The notes below the pieces were generated by a model. It saw only the letters and a program-made list of their open reading frames with translations, had not been told where the DNA came from and did not search any database. From the NCBI GenBank assembly GCA_963797115.1, contig CAWCOH010000005.1, forward strand, positions 744,001 to 808,000: a stretch of DNA of 64,000 nt, given 5' to 3'. This document shows positions 34,972-45,131 of the stretch, piece by piece. The position numbers were made by a program, and so were the translations under genes. This stretch comes from AP-15 sp963797115 (lineage in GTDB: Bacteria; Pseudomonadota; Alphaproteobacteria; ATCC43930; CGMCC-115725). Position 1 is the stretch's first letter; every line of letters starts with the position of its first letter.

Positions 34972-36095
34972 GCGGCATGCTCCGCCAAGTCAGCGGCGCG
35001 AGCAGCTCTTGGACCGAGATCGAGAACGACCCGTGCGAGACGCTGCGCTGCATCGCGCCGCCCGAGCCCGGCCGCCAATGCCGCCGCGGCGGTCAACGCG
35101 GTATGTTCGGTAAATAGGTTTTCGATGCGACGCGAAAGCACGTCTTGCGAAAGGCTCGCTTGTGGAATGAGCCAACCACCACCGGCATCGGCAAAAGCGA
35201 GGGCGTTCGCGGTCTGATGGTCGTCGGTCGCATAAGGATAGGGAATCAGAATCGCCGGGCGGCCGAGGGCCGCAAGTTCGGCCATCGTGGAGGCGCCGGC
35301 GCGACAGATCACCAGATGCGCCCGGCACAGCCGCATCGGCACATCGTCGAAGAAGCTGTCGAGTTCTGCGGCCATCCCGCTTTGCTGATAAATCGCGGCA
35401 ACGGCGGCGCGATCTTCCGGGCGCACTTGCTGGCTGATCCGAAGCTTTCCTCGCAGCTCGGCCGGCAAGGCCGCTATAGCCGGCGGCACGACCTCGGCAA
35501 GAATGTGCGCTCCCTGGCTGCCACCCAAGACCACCAGCTCGATGGGCCCGCCGGGTTCTGGCGCCGTATAGCCGACGTCGGCGAGATCTAGGATCGCGGG
35601 CCGCACCGGGTTCCCGGTATGGACAGCACGGTGACTGTCGGCAGGGTGCAGACGGGCAGTTGCGGGAAAGCCGGTAGCGATCCTCTCCGCCCGCCGCGCC
35701 AGCAATCGATTGGCGCGGCCCAGGACCGCATTTTGCTCGTGGATGACAGTCGCCAGTCCGAGGTAGCTCGCCGCCAGCATTGTCGGGACCGAAGGGTAGC
35801 CGCCAAAGCCGACGACGGCTACGGGGGCTAGCCGGCGAAGCAACCGGCGCGCCTGGACAGCGCCGGTCGCCAGTCCCGCGAAGCCGTGGATCGTCTGGCT
35901 GGCGCCCCCTCCGAATCGGCCGGCCCGCACATAATGGACTTCGACCTCCGGTACGCCGCGGGCAAAGCCATCGGCTCGCGCATCGCACAACAGATGGACG
36001 CTGTGGCCGTGGGCCACCAGCTCGCGGGCCAGCGCTTCGGCCGGGAACACATGTCCCCCGGTGCCGCCGGCAGCGAGTACATAGGGCAAGCTCAC
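34968..36095 (-). CDS. murG: UDP-GlcNAc:lipid I N-acetylglucosaminyltransferase MurG
   Basis: MurG makes lipid II on the inner face of the membrane. AAGGTGGHVFPAEALA is the first G-loop, ATVIHEQNAVLGRANR the acceptor-side segment, VLGGSQGAHIL the third G-loop, and CRAGASTMAELAALGRPAILIPYP binds UDP-GlcNAc. The 375-residue length is normal. The ATG overlaps the ftsW stop. Confidence 0.97.
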   Translation of the reverse strand: MSLPYVLAAGGTGGHVFPAEALARELVAHGHSVHLLCDARADGFARGVPEVEVHYVRAGRFGGGASQTIHGFAGLATGAVQARRLLRRLAPVAVVGFGGYPSVPTMLAASYLGLATVIHEQNAVLGRANRLLARRAERIATGFPATARLHPADSHRAVHTGNPVRPAILDLADVGYTAPEPGGPIELVVLGGSQGAHILAEVVPPAIAALPAELRGKLRISQQVRPEDRAAVAAIYQQSGMAAELDSFFDDVPMRLCRAHLVICRAGASTMAELAALGRPAILIPYPYATDDHQTANALAFADAGGGWLIPQASLSQDVLSRRIENLFTEHTALTAAAALAAGLGRRDAAQRLARVVLDLGPRAARAADLAEHAA

Positions 36096-37210
36096 AGCTC
36101 GCTTCCTGCTAGTCGGCGGCGGGTCAGCGCCAACATCATTCCCATGCCGAGCCCGAGTGCCAACATGGAGGATCCGCCATACGACAAGAAAGGTAGCGTC
36201 ATGCCCTTGGTCGGGATCAGGTGCAGGCTCGAGGACATATTGACGGCTGCTTGGAGCCCGAACTGGACCAGCAGGCCGGTCGCGGCAAGCAGTACAAATA
36301 GGCTGCCTTCCTGCTGAAGCCGAGAGAATCCCCGCAACACGATGAAGGCGAACAGGCCGATAATCACAAGGCAGACGACGAGGCCGAATTCTTCGCCGGC
36401 GACCGCGAAGACAAAGTCGGCATGCGCGTCCGGGAGGACATCCTTCACCGTGCCTTCGCCGGGCCCCTTACCCCACAACCCGCCATTGGCGAAGGCCTCG
36501 ATCGAGCGTTTGACTTGATAGGTATCCCCAGCCGAAGGGTCGAGGAAATGGTCGATGCGGGTTTTGACATGCGGCAGGTAAAGATAGGCGCCGGCCAGAC
36601 TTCCAAGACCGGCGAGGGTACCTGCCGCCACCCAGTACAGTTGCAGCCCGGCCATAAAAAACTGCGCGAACCAGACGATCGCGACGACGGCCGCCATACC
36701 GATATCCGGCTGCTTTATCAGCATGCCGGCAACGGCCAGAAACAGAAAAATAGAGATCAGGTTGCCGGGAAAGCGAGGGCGCAGCTTTTGTTCCGAGAAC
36801 AACCATGCGGCGACCACTGCAAAGGTCGGCTTGACGAATTCGGATGGCTGGACCGACAGCCCCGGCAGATTGATCCAGCGACGCGCGCCTTTGATTTCGG
36901 CGCCGGTGACGAACGTCAGGGCGAGCAGCAGCAGTGCCATGGCGAAGCCGATGAAGGCGATGCGCCGAATCATCCGCGGCGATTGGAGCGATACCGCGAA
37001 CATCACGCCCATCGCCAGCGGCAACATCATGAGATGGCGGCGGACGAAGTGCAGGCCATCATAGCCGATCCGCTCGGCAACCGAGGGGCTCGCTGCCAGG
37101 CTCAGCATGAGGCCGAACCCCACCAGCATGGCCAGAGCGCTGAGACTCCAGCGATCGACCGTCCACCACCACCGGGCGATCGGGCTTTGGTCGATTCGGG
37201 CAAAGTTCAT
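36092..37210 (-). CDS. ftsW: Peptidoglycan glycosyltransferase FtsW (SEDS)
   Basis: This SEDS glycan polymerase works with FtsI at the septum. The 372-residue polytopic protein shows GARRWINLPGLSVQPSEFVK (about 110-129), which contains the conserved residues after TM3-4, and the late loop VNMSSSLHLIPTKGMTLPF. About ten membrane helices are present. It follows mraY after 73 bases, the place where murD stands in many relatives. Confidence 0.96.
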   Translation of the reverse strand: MNFARIDQSPIARWWWTVDRWSLSALAMLVGFGLMLSLAASPSVAERIGYDGLHFVRRHLMMLPLAMGVMFAVSLQSPRMIRRIAFIGFAMALLLLALTFVTGAEIKGARRWINLPGLSVQPSEFVKPTFAVVAAWLFSEQKLRPRFPGNLISIFLFLAVAGMLIKQPDIGMAAVVAIVWFAQFFMAGLQLYWVAAGTLAGLGSLAGAYLYLPHVKTRIDHFLDPSAGDTYQVKRSIEAFANGGLWGKGPGEGTVKDVLPDAHADFVFAVAGEEFGLVVCLVIIGLFAFIVLRGFSRLQQEGSLFVLLAATGLLVQFGLQAAVNMSSSLHLIPTKGMTLPFLSYGGSSMLALGLGMGMMLALTRRRLAGSEL

Positions 37211-37283
37211 CCGGTTCGATGCTCGCGGCGCCCGGTGGGCGGCTTACGGTCCGGCGTGGCACCGCTGTTAATCATCGCACGTT

Positions 37284-38372
37284 TCACCGCAATTTGAGGG
37301 TGGCCAGTCCGGCGATTGCCAGGATCCAAGCAATGATCCAGAAGCGAATGACGATCGTCGCCTCCTCCCAGCCCTTTTGCTCGAAATGATGGTGCAGCGG
37401 CGCCATGCGGAAGACCCGTCGTCCGGTAATTTTGAAGCTCGCGACCTGAACTATCACCGAGACCGCCTCGAGTACGAACAGACCACCGATGATCGCGAGC
37501 ACCAGCTCATGCTTGGTGATGACGCTGATCGTTCCGAGGGCGGCGCCGATGGACAGCGAGCCGGTGTCGCCCATGAAGACCATCGCCGGCGGTGCATTGA
37601 ACCAGAGAAAGCCGAGGCTCGCCCCGACCATCGCTCCGCAGAATACCGTGAGCTCGCCCGCACCGGTTACGTGATGGATCTGCAAGTAGTTGGCGAAGAT
37701 GGCGTTACCGGCGAGATAGGCGATGAAGCCAAAGCAGCCGGCGGCGATCATCGAGGGAACGATGGCGAGGCCATCGAGCCCGTCGGTCAGATTGACAGCG
37801 TTCGAGGCGCCGATGATGACCAGGATCCCGAACGGCACGAAAAACCAACCCAGCTCGATCAGCACATTCTTGAAAAAAGGCACGGCGAGCGCCTGCGCAA
37901 GCCCCGCTGGCGTGACCCAGGTGACCGCGATGCAGGCAACGGCGCCGAGCACGATTTCCAGACCGAGCTTGCTGCGGCCCGATAGCCCATGGTGCGAGTT
38001 CCGATGAAGTTTTCGGTAGTCGTCGAAAAACCCGATCAGGCCGAACCCGACGGTGACAAGCAAGACGATCCATACATAGGCGTTTGTCAGATCCGCCCAC
38101 AGCAAGGTCGATATCGTCAGCGCCAATAGGATCAGAAACCCGCCCATCGTCGGGGTGCCTTTTTTGCGCTCGATATGTGCGTTGGGACCATCGGGGCGAA
38201 TCGGCTGACCATTTGCCTGTTTCGCTCGCAGCCAAGCAATGATGTGGGGACCAAGAAGAAAGCTGATCAACAGTGCAGTGACCGCCGCTCCTCCTGATCG
38301 GAAGGTGATATAGCGGAACAGGTTGAAAGCCTGAAACTGGTCCGCGAAAGGGAAGAACAGCAGGTAGAACAT
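37284..38372 (-). CDS. mraY: Phospho-MurNAc-pentapeptide translocase MraY
   Basis: MraY forms lipid I from UDP-MurNAc-pentapeptide and undecaprenyl phosphate. HIERKKGTPTMGG, FFDDYRK and NLTDGLDGLA carry the Asp residues that bind Mg2+ and substrate; the C-terminal APLHHHFEQKGW is the family signature. Ten helices, 362 residues. The ATG at 38372 (MFYLLFFPFADQF) matches the family start; the longer frame reaches into murF. It lies four bases after the murF stop. Confidence 0.97.
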   Translation of the reverse strand: MFYLLFFPFADQFQAFNLFRYITFRSGGAAVTALLISFLLGPHIIAWLRAKQANGQPIRPDGPNAHIERKKGTPTMGGFLILLALTISTLLWADLTNAYVWIVLLVTVGFGLIGFFDDYRKLHRNSHHGLSGRSKLGLEIVLGAVACIAVTWVTPAGLAQALAVPFFKNVLIELGWFFVPFGILVIIGASNAVNLTDGLDGLAIVPSMIAAGCFGFIAYLAGNAIFANYLQIHHVTGAGELTVFCGAMVGASLGFLWFNAPPAMVFMGDTGSLSIGAALGTISVITKHELVLAIIGGLFVLEAVSVIVQVASFKITGRRVFRMAPLHHHFEQKGWEEATIVIRFWIIAWILAIAGLATLKLR

Positions 38373-38376
38373 TCGA

Positions 38377-39782
38377 TCATGTCTCTGGCCGCGCCGCTTC
38401 AGCACGCAGCCGCTCGACAATGCGGCCGAGCCCCATGCCGCGGGAGCCCTTCACCGTCACGACATCGCCGGGCTGCAAGAAGCCCAACAGCCCGCGCGTG
38501 GCCGCATCGGCGGTAAGCCACAAGCCGCCTCGCTTGCCTTCGGGCAGGGCGTCGTAGAGCGCCTCCACCGCTTCCCCGATGAGAAAGACGCGATCGACCT
38601 TCGCGGCGGCGAGCGGCTCGGCAAGTTTGCGGTGGAGGCGAGCGCTGGCCGCGCCAAGCTCCAGCATGTCGCCGAGCACCGCCACTCGCCTGCCGCCGTC
38701 GTGGAGCGGCGTCCCGCCGAGCACCGCGAGCGCAGCATCGACCGCCGCGGGGCTGGCGTTGTAGCTCTCGTCTATTATGATCAGTGTACCGCCGCGCCAC
38801 GGGATCTCGAACCGGCGACCCCGTCCCGGCAACGCCTGGAACTCTGCCAGCGCTTCTGCGGCGCGACGGGGGTCTACTCCAACCGCGCTGGCTGTGGCGA
38901 GTACGGCAAGCGAATTCATCACCCAATGTCGGCCCGGCACCGGAGGGTGAAATGCAAAATGGCGCCGGGAAGCGCAGCCTCGATTGTCGAGGAATACGGT
39001 CCAACCTCACTACCGAGGAGCCGGACCGCCGCCTCCGGATGCGTTCCGAAGCCGATTACCTTTGCCGCGTCGGCGCGCATGGCCGCTGCCGAGAGGCGGT
39101 CGAAATGCGGATTGTCGCGGTTGATCACGGCGATGCCGCCGGGCTCGAGCCCGAGAAATATTTCTGCCTTCGCATCGGCGATCGCCTCGACCGATGGAAA
39201 AAAGCCGAGATGAGCGGGCTCGACCGTCGTGATGACCGCGACGTGCGGCCGCACGAGCTTTGTAAGGGCCGCTATTTCGCCCCTGTGGTTCATACCCAGC
39301 TCGAAAATCCCACAAGTCACCTCGGGCGGCATCCGGGCGAGAGACAGCGGCGCCCCCCAATGATTATTGAGGCCGCCTGCCGAGGCAAAAACCGGGCCGC
39401 CTGTTGCAAGAGCGAGTCGCAGCGCCTCTTTTGTGCCTGTCTTGCCGACACTGCCGGTAACCGCGATCACCCGGGCATGGGTCCGCTCGCGCGCTGCGGC
39501 ACCGAGTGCGCCAACTCCGGCGAGCGTATCGGCTACCCGCAGCAGGGCGCCGCCGGCGGCAAATCCGGTATGTCGCGATCCACTATCGCCGCCGCGGCAC
39601 CGCGGGCGAGGGCTGCGGCGACAAAATCGTGTCCGTCATGATTCGGGCCCGCGCAAGGCTACAAACAAGTCGCTCGGGGAAATGGTACGGGTATCGATCG
39701 ACACGCCGGTCGCGGCCCAATCGGCTATGCTGAGGCCGCCTGTCGCGGCTGCCGCATCTGCAGCGGTCCACAGCGGCATCAT
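38377..39782 (-). CDS. murF: UDP-MurNAc-tripeptide--D-Ala-D-Ala ligase MurF, three frameshifts
   Basis: MurF adds D-Ala-D-Ala. The ATG at 39782 overlaps the murE stop as ATGA and gives MMPLWTAADAAAATGG. The ATP loop is GSVGKTGTKEALRL. The frame breaks three times: an extra base at about 39640 (after ALRGPE), a missing base at about 39550 (before LLRVADTLAG), and a missing C at about 38943 (HFTLPVPGRHW expected). Repairing these gives a continuous 468-residue MurF of normal length. The gene is essential in most bacteria, and the context is intact, so sequence errors are more likely than decay. Confidence 0.9.
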
Positions 39783-41269
39783 TCCCCGATCCGCCTGACA
39801 CAATTCCGCGAGCGCGCTCCAGCGATTTCGCGGGCGACGACGGCGTCGTCGAACGGATAGGTTTCACTGCCCACGACTTGACCGGTTTCATGCCCCTTCC
39901 CGGCAATGACCAGCAGGTCGCCCGGATCGAGGTCGGCGATCGCAGAGGCGATCGCCTCTCGGCGGTCGCCGATCTCGATCGCATTCGGGGCAGCCGCGAG
40001 GATCTCGCGACGGATCTGTGCGGGCCGCTCGCTTCGTGGATTGTCGTCGGTTACATAGACCCGGTCTGCCAAGCAGGCCGCAACCTGCCCCATTAGGGGG
40101 CGCTTGCCGGCGTCGCGGTCGCCGCCGCAGCCGAATAGGGTAACGAGCCGGCCCGCAGCGTGGGGACGCAATGTCTTCAGTACGGTGGCAAGCGCGTCCG
40201 GGGTGTGGGCATAGTCGACGACGATTGCTCCGCCACCCTCGAGCTCCGCGACGAATTCGAGCCGGCCGGGGACGCTGGTCAACTGGCCGAGGGCGTCGGT
40301 GGCTGCCGTCACCGGGGTGCCCGCCGCCACGACCAAGCCAAGCGCCGCCAGTGCGTTCAGCGCCTGGAATGCCCCGGCAAGCGGCAGCATCAGCTTGCGG
40401 CGTTGTCCAAAGATATCAAGCTGCAGTAACTGGGCGCCTCCTTGCGGCTTGCACTCCAAGAGACAAAGATCCGCGGCGGGGTCGCTGCTGCCGTAAGCGA
40501 GGACCGGATGACCCATCGCACGGCAGACCGTGGCGAGGCGCGCGAATTCACCGCTGTCGGCGTTGATGACCGCTGTCCCGCCCGGCGCAAGGAGCTCGGC
40601 AAACAGCCGGTCCTTTGCTGCCCGGTAATGCACCATATCGCCATGGTAATCGAGGTGGTCGCGGGTCAGGTTGGTAAAGGCGGCTGTTGCCACCGTCAAA
40701 CCGTCGAGCCGGAATTGGTCCAGGCCATGGCTCGATGCTTCGATCGCGGTCCGGTCGATCCCCCTTCCGGCAAGTGCGGCCAAATCATCGTGGAGCGCGA
40801 TCGGATCGGGCGTCGTCAGGTTACCAGGGCGCCTGCCGTCTGCAGTGACCAAGCCGAGTGTGCCGAGGCTTGCCGCAGCAAAGCCGAGCGTCGTCCATAT
40901 CTCACGGGTGAAATGAACGACGGAGGTCTTGCCGTTGGTGCCGGTCACGGCGGCGATTGTCCGGGGTTGTCGGCCATGGAAGAGGGCGGCTAGGCGTGCC
41001 AGCCGACGGTGCGGATTTGCGTCGACGAGGATCGCTACGCGCTCGCGATAACTTGGTGGAAGCCTGAGCGCTTCGGCACTATCGGTCAGGATCGCAACGG
41101 CACCGCGTGCTACGGCATCGGCAGCGAATGCCCGGCCGTCCTGACGGGTCCCCGGCAACGCGGCGAAAAGAAAGCCTGGGTGAATGGTTCGCGAGTCGGT
41201 GCTAAGCCCCACAATCTCCGGATCGGAACCCGGAGCGGCGTCGAGGCCCGTTAGTTCAGTAAGCTTCAA
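39779..41269 (-). CDS. murE: UDP-MurNAc-L-Ala-D-Glu ligase MurE (DAP-adding type)
   Basis: MurE adds the third residue of the stem peptide. The ATP loop GTNGKTSVVHF and the motif DNPRSE identify the enzyme; DNPR is the meso-diaminopimelate signature, so a Gram-negative-type stem peptide is expected. YRAAKDRLF supplies the lysine that is carbamylated in the family. I prefer the TTG at 41269 (KLTELTGL follows), since the next possible start at 41293 lies further inside ftsI. Overlaps ftsI and murF. Confidence 0.95.
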   Translation of the reverse strand: MKLTELTGLDAAPGSDPEIVGLSTDSRTIHPGFLFAALPGTRQDGRAFAADAVARGAVAILTDSAEALRLPPSYRERVAILVDANPHRRLARLAALFHGRQPRTIAAVTGTNGKTSVVHFTREIWTTLGFAAASLGTLGLVTADGRRPGNLTTPDPIALHDDLAALAGRGIDRTAIEASSHGLDQFRLDGLTVATAAFTNLTRDHLDYHGDMVHYRAAKDRLFAELLAPGGTAVINADSGEFARLATVCRAMGHPVLAYGSSDPAADLCLLECKPQGGAQLLQLDIFGQRRKLMLPLAGAFQALNALAALGLVVAAGTPVTAATDALGQLTSVPGRLEFVAELEGGGAIVVDYAHTPDALATVLKTLRPHAAGRLVTLFGCGGDRDAGKRPLMGQVAACLADRVYVTDDNPRSERPAQIRREILAAAPNAIEIGDRREAIASAIADLDPGDLLVIAGKGHETGQVVGSETYPFDDAVVAREIAGARSRNCVRRIGE

Positions 41270-43028
41270 GCCGCTTGCCTTGCAGGCTCTCAACGATCAA
41301 CGCCCGCTGGACTTCGGGCGAGGATTCGTCGACCGGCTGTACTCCGAGAACCGGTGCAATGCGCTGGACGATGCGACTCGTCGCCGGGGCGACCGTCCAG
41401 CCCGCAGTCGCATAACCGTGGCTTTGTTTGTTGGGGTGCGGTTCGTCGACCATTGTCAGGACAAGGTATTTCGGGGCGTTGATCGGGAAGATCCCGAGAA
41501 AGCTCGAAAGCAGCTTTCGATCGGCGTAATGCCTGCCCGAAACCTTGTCTGCGGTCCCTGTCTTTCCGCCGACAACGTAACCAGGGGCAGCCGCCATCGC
41601 GCCAGTCCCGTGCTCAACCACCAAACGCATAAGTCGGCGCATTTGGTCCGAGGTCTTCGCTGAAACCACCTGCTGACCGGCCGGAGCATTACCGGGAGGC
41701 AGTTTTATCAAGGTCGGCTGGCGGAGCACCCCGCCATTGACAAGTGCGGCGGCGGCCGTCGCAAAGCTCAGCGGCGTCACCGAAATTCCGTGACCAAATG
41801 CGATGGTCATCACGTTGACGTCGCGCCATTTTGCCGGATAGTGCGGTGCTCCCACTTCCGCGATCTCGATGTTCGGTTTCCGCAGCAAACCAAGTCGCGC
41901 GAGAAACTCTCGCTGTTTTTGGGCGCCCGCGGCCATGGCCATCCTGGCGGCTCCGATATTTGACGAGTACATCAGGATTTCCGGGACGTTCAACACCCGA
42001 TGTTTGCCATGATAATCCGAGATCGTGAACCGTCCGATCGATATCGGACGCCTCGCGTCGTAGGTGCTGGTCACCGTCGCGGTGCCGGCGTCGAGAGCCA
42101 TCGCCACGGTGAAGATTTTGAAGATGGAGCCGAGTTCATAAACGCCGAGCGTATTTCGATTGAACATCCGATCGGCAAGAGAGATGCCCGGATGGCTCGA
42201 ATCCGGGTCTGCGGGATGGTTCGGGTCGAAATCCGGTAGAGACGTCATCGCGAGAATCTCGCCCGTGTTGACGTCCATGATCAGCCCGGCGCCGCCCTTC
42301 GCGGTAAAGTCGTCGATTACGCGCTGTAATTCCTCACGCAGGATGAACTGCAGGCGAAGGTCGAGCGAGAGTTGCAGTGGCTCGCGACGTTCTTTCAGCA
42401 CCTCGTCAAGGGCCCGCTCGACCCCAGCAAAACCGGTGTTGTCGATACCGGCGTAGCCCACGACATGAGACGTCAGTCCGCCGCCGGGATAGATGCGCCG
42501 CTCCTCGTGCGCGAATTCCAGCCCCGGAACCCCGAGCTGATTGACCTCGTATTGTTCGCGAGGAGTCAGGTGGCGCTTGATCCACACAAAACTCTTGCCC
42601 GAGGTGAGCTTGGCATAAATTTCCGCGCTGTTGAGCTTGGGGAGGACTCGAACAATCTGGCTCGTGGCCTCCGTGGGCTCAAGGATTTGCTTGGGAACAG
42701 CGTAGAGTGACAGGCTGTCGAGCGTTGTAGCGAGGACATTGCCGTTGCGGTCGACGACATCGGCATGGCTCGGCGCCGGGACCCCAACGCCTCGCAAGCT
42801 CCCGATGTGCGACTGGGCAGCACCGCCGTCGAGTAGCGTAATTTCCGCCAACCGGAGGCCGACCACGGCAAAGACCAGGGCGAACACCAGGGCGGTTACC
42901 CGAAGCCGGCTGCGGCAAGCTTCGAGAGCCTGCGTTGCCGGTCCCTCGGGAACGATCGCCACACAAGGAGGCGGCTTGAAATGGCGCGGCCGGCACGGAT
43001 TGTCGTCGAGATATGGGGTCGCGACCAT
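41256..43028 (-). CDS. ftsI: Septal transpeptidase FtsI (PBP3)
   Basis: FtsI cross-links septal peptidoglycan. One N-terminal helix (VTALVFALVFAVVGLRLA, about 43-60) precedes the pedestal domain (RNGNVLATTLDSLSLYA). The transpeptidase motifs are SIFK (nucleophile serine near residue 305), SSN, and KTGT. A C-terminal tail of about 35 residues follows. The start overlaps the ftsL stop as TAATG. Confidence 0.96.
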   Translation of the reverse strand: MVATPYLDDNPCRPRHFKPPPCVAIVPEGPATQALEACRSRLRVTALVFALVFAVVGLRLAEITLLDGGAAQSHIGSLRGVGVPAPSHADVVDRNGNVLATTLDSLSLYAVPKQILEPTEATSQIVRVLPKLNSAEIYAKLTSGKSFVWIKRHLTPREQYEVNQLGVPGLEFAHEERRIYPGGGLTSHVVGYAGIDNTGFAGVERALDEVLKERREPLQLSLDLRLQFILREELQRVIDDFTAKGGAGLIMDVNTGEILAMTSLPDFDPNHPADPDSSHPGISLADRMFNRNTLGVYELGSIFKIFTVAMALDAGTATVTSTYDARRPISIGRFTISDYHGKHRVLNVPEILMYSSNIGAARMAMAAGAQKQREFLARLGLLRKPNIEIAEVGAPHYPAKWRDVNVMTIAFGHGISVTPLSFATAAAALVNGGVLRQPTLIKLPPGNAPAGQQVVSAKTSDQMRRLMRLVVEHGTGAMAAAPGYVVGGKTGTADKVSGRHYADRKLLSSFLGIFPINAPKYLVLTMVDEPHPNKQSHGYATAGWTVAPATSRIVQRIAPVLGVQPVDESSPEVQRALIVESLQGKRLEAY

Positions 43029-43633
43029 TAGCGGCTCGCCGCCACTTGGGCGATCAATTCGTCGAGCGATGTGGGGCGTCGCGGCGGCGTTGCCGGCCTG
43101 CCCGTAGCCTTTGTCGGCGTCGGCTTGGCGAACTCAGCGGCGTGCGCCGGTTTTTCCGGCGCCGCGGTCGCGACTGGTGGTTCCTGGGTTGCAGCGGCTT
43201 GCGTCACCGGGGCCGCGACGGCCTGCGGCGCCGGGGCAGGGGCGTCGGCCTGCGTTACCGGTGTGGCAGCCGCGATCTGCGGTCCGGGCAGAGGCTCGCC
43301 ACCCTCGGGCGCAGGCGCGGTAAGAGGCGACGCATCAGGCGGAAGCAGGGGCTGAGGACGGAATGGAAGATCGATGACCGCGACACGGAGCTGCTTGGTC
43401 GCGATCGGTCCGAGCGACAAGTACCGCCGGTTCATCTCGTCGAGGGTCTCGGGTCGGGTTAGATAAGCCCATTCCGCCTCGTTGGTACGGATCGCGTGCT
43501 CCTCTGTGATCGTCGCTTTCTTGATCCGATTGAGCTCGTCCTCCAGGGATTGCACCGCGTATTTGACCCCGAACATGGCAAACCCCGTCGCCAAGACGAG
43601 AACCAGCCAGAACATCGTGCTGAGCCTAATCAC
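43028..43633 (-). CDS. ftsL: Cell division protein FtsL
   Basis: This small bitopic protein holds FtsW/FtsI with FtsB/FtsQ. A helix at residues 5-25 (STMFWLVLVLATGFAMFGVK) leads into a heptad coiled coil (VQSLEDELNRIKKATITEE) and the conserved AEWAYLTRPETLDEMN. The C-terminal ~110 residues are Pro/Ala/Thr-rich and low-complexity, an extension common in alphaproteobacterial FtsL. It overlaps rsmH and ftsI. Confidence 0.93.
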   Translation of the reverse strand: MIRLSTMFWLVLVLATGFAMFGVKYAVQSLEDELNRIKKATITEEHAIRTNEAEWAYLTRPETLDEMNRRYLSLGPIATKQLRVAVIDLPFRPQPLLPPDASPLTAPAPEGGEPLPGPQIAAATPVTQADAPAPAPQAVAAPVTQAAATQEPPVATAAPEKPAHAAEFAKPTPTKATGRPATPPRRPTSLDELIAQVAASR

Positions 43634-44601
43634 GTTCGGCGGCGTCTCGGAGACGCAAAATCAGCCGGCCAAGACAGCGCCGCAGTTCGCTCCGCCGCAC
43701 GCAGCCGTGCCGCCCTAGCGCGGGGGTTGCGCGCAATTTCCGCGGCATCAGGCCTGACCACCCGCCGCCTGAGCAGTCTGAAGCTCGGCGCCGCCGCTTC
43801 GAGCGGAGCCGGAGCATGGCGGGAGCCGCGCGGCGCATCCGCGCTGCGCTGCTGCAAGAATTGTTTGACCCGGCGGTCCTCGAGTGAATGAAACGAAACC
43901 ACCGCCAGTCGGCCGCCGGGCATCAGCAGCTGCTCGGCCGCGCCGAGCCCGCGATCGAGTTCGCCGAGCTCGTCGTTGACCGCGATGCGTAGGGCCTGGA
44001 AGGTCCGGGTTGCGCGGTCCTGCCCGGGCTCGGATGTCGGCACCGCCGCCCGCACGACGTCGGCGAGTTCAAGGGTCCGCCGGAGCCGCTGGCGCCGCTG
44101 GGCGGCACCGATCGCATGGGCGACCCGGCGGGCGAAGCGCTCCTCGCCGAGTTCGCGGATCAACTCGGTGAGCTCAAGTTCCGACAGCGAGGCGATCAGA
44201 TCCGCGGCGGTTTGACCCTCGCGGCTCATCCGCATATCGAGCGGCCCGTCAAAGCGAAACGAAAAGCCGCGTTCAGGCTTGTCGAGCTGGGCCGAGGCGA
44301 CCCCGAGATCGAAAGCAATGCCGGCGATCGGGCCCGAGGTTATGGGGCCGAGCAGGCGGACCATCTCGCCGAAACGGCCCTCGATGATGGTCAGCCGTCC
44401 GCTATACTGGTCGGCCAGCGCGCGCCCGAAGCGTATCGCTTCGGGGTCGCGGTCAAATCCGACCACTCGGCATCGCGCCGCGGCGAGCAACGCCGCGCTG
44501 TAACCGCCACCTCCGAAGGTGGCGTCGACATAGAGCGCGTCGTCACGCGGCGCCAGCGCCGCTAGCACGGCGTCGACCAGGACAGGAATGTGCGGCGGCA
44601 T
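43630..44601 (-). CDS. rsmH: 16S rRNA (cytosine-N4)-methyltransferase RsmH
   Basis: RsmH (MraW) methylates C1402 of 16S rRNA. From the ATG at 44601 the protein is 323 residues: HIPVLVDAVLAAL, YVDATFGGGGYSAALL (SAM loop), FDLGVASAQLDKPERGFSF and VVSFHSLEDRRVKQF. The open frame continues upstream to 45432, opposite mraZ sequence context, but the family start is unmistakable. It sits 62 bases after mraZ. Confidence 0.96.
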   Translation of the reverse strand: MPPHIPVLVDAVLAALAPRDDALYVDATFGGGGYSAALLAAARCRVVGFDRDPEAIRFGRALADQYSGRLTIIEGRFGEMVRLLGPITSGPIAGIAFDLGVASAQLDKPERGFSFRFDGPLDMRMSREGQTAADLIASLSELELTELIRELGEERFARRVAHAIGAAQRRQRLRRTLELADVVRAAVPTSEPGQDRATRTFQALRIAVNDELGELDRGLGAAEQLLMPGGRLAVVSFHSLEDRRVKQFLQQRSADAPRGSRHAPAPLEAAAPSFRLLRRRVVRPDAAEIARNPRARAARLRAAERTAALSWPADFASPRRRRT

Positions 44602-44663
44602 GCTGGGCTGCGGGCGATCCGCATGAGCATCCGAGCGAGGTTGGTCCGGATGCTGCCGGATCA

Positions 44664-45131
44664 TTAGCGCCGGCGACTGGCAAGGCCGCCAAGCGACGGC
44701 ATTCTCGTCCCCGACCGGCGGGTGCTTTCGAGCAACGCTGCTTCGTGCGCGGCAAATCGATCGGGTTCCCAGATCTGGAAGGTCGACCCGAGCCCGACAA
44801 ACGCTGCGTTCTCGGTGATATGCGCGTGCACCGCGAACTTCTCGGGAAGGATAATCCGCCCTTCCGGATCGAAGGGCAGCCGTTGCGAGCGGGCGAGGAT
44901 CAGAGTGGCAAAGCCCTGCTGTTCCTCCGACTGTTCGATCTCGTCGAGCCCCGCCGATATCGCCTCCATGGTGTCGATGCCTGTTGCCTCGAGCGCATCG
45001 TAGTCTAACGAAGGGAAGGCGACGATGCCCTCGAAGCTCTGATCCCCTAAGGCGGCGCGAAAGGTCGCCGGCACTGAAACTCGCCCCTTGCGGTCGACCT
45101 TGTTCACGTATGTGGACATGAACAGCGCCAC
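44664..45131 (-). CDS. mraZ: Transcriptional regulator MraZ
   Basis: MraZ is a ring-forming AbrB-fold DNA-binding protein that regulates the dcw operon. Two swapped-hairpin repeats are visible: NKVDRKGRVSVPATFRAAL and LPFDPEGRIILPEKFAVHA. I chose the GTG at 45131 (VALFMSTYVNK), which has GGGGGA four bases upstream and matches the usual MALF start. It is the first gene of the cluster. Confidence 0.94.
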   Translation of the reverse strand: MALFMSTYVNKVDRKGRVSVPATFRAALGDQSFEGIVAFPSLDYDALEATGIDTMEAISAGLDEIEQSEEQQGFATLILARSQRLPFDPEGRIILPEKFAVHAHITENAAFVGLGSTFQIWEPDRFAAHEAALLESTRRSGTRMPSLGGLASRRR

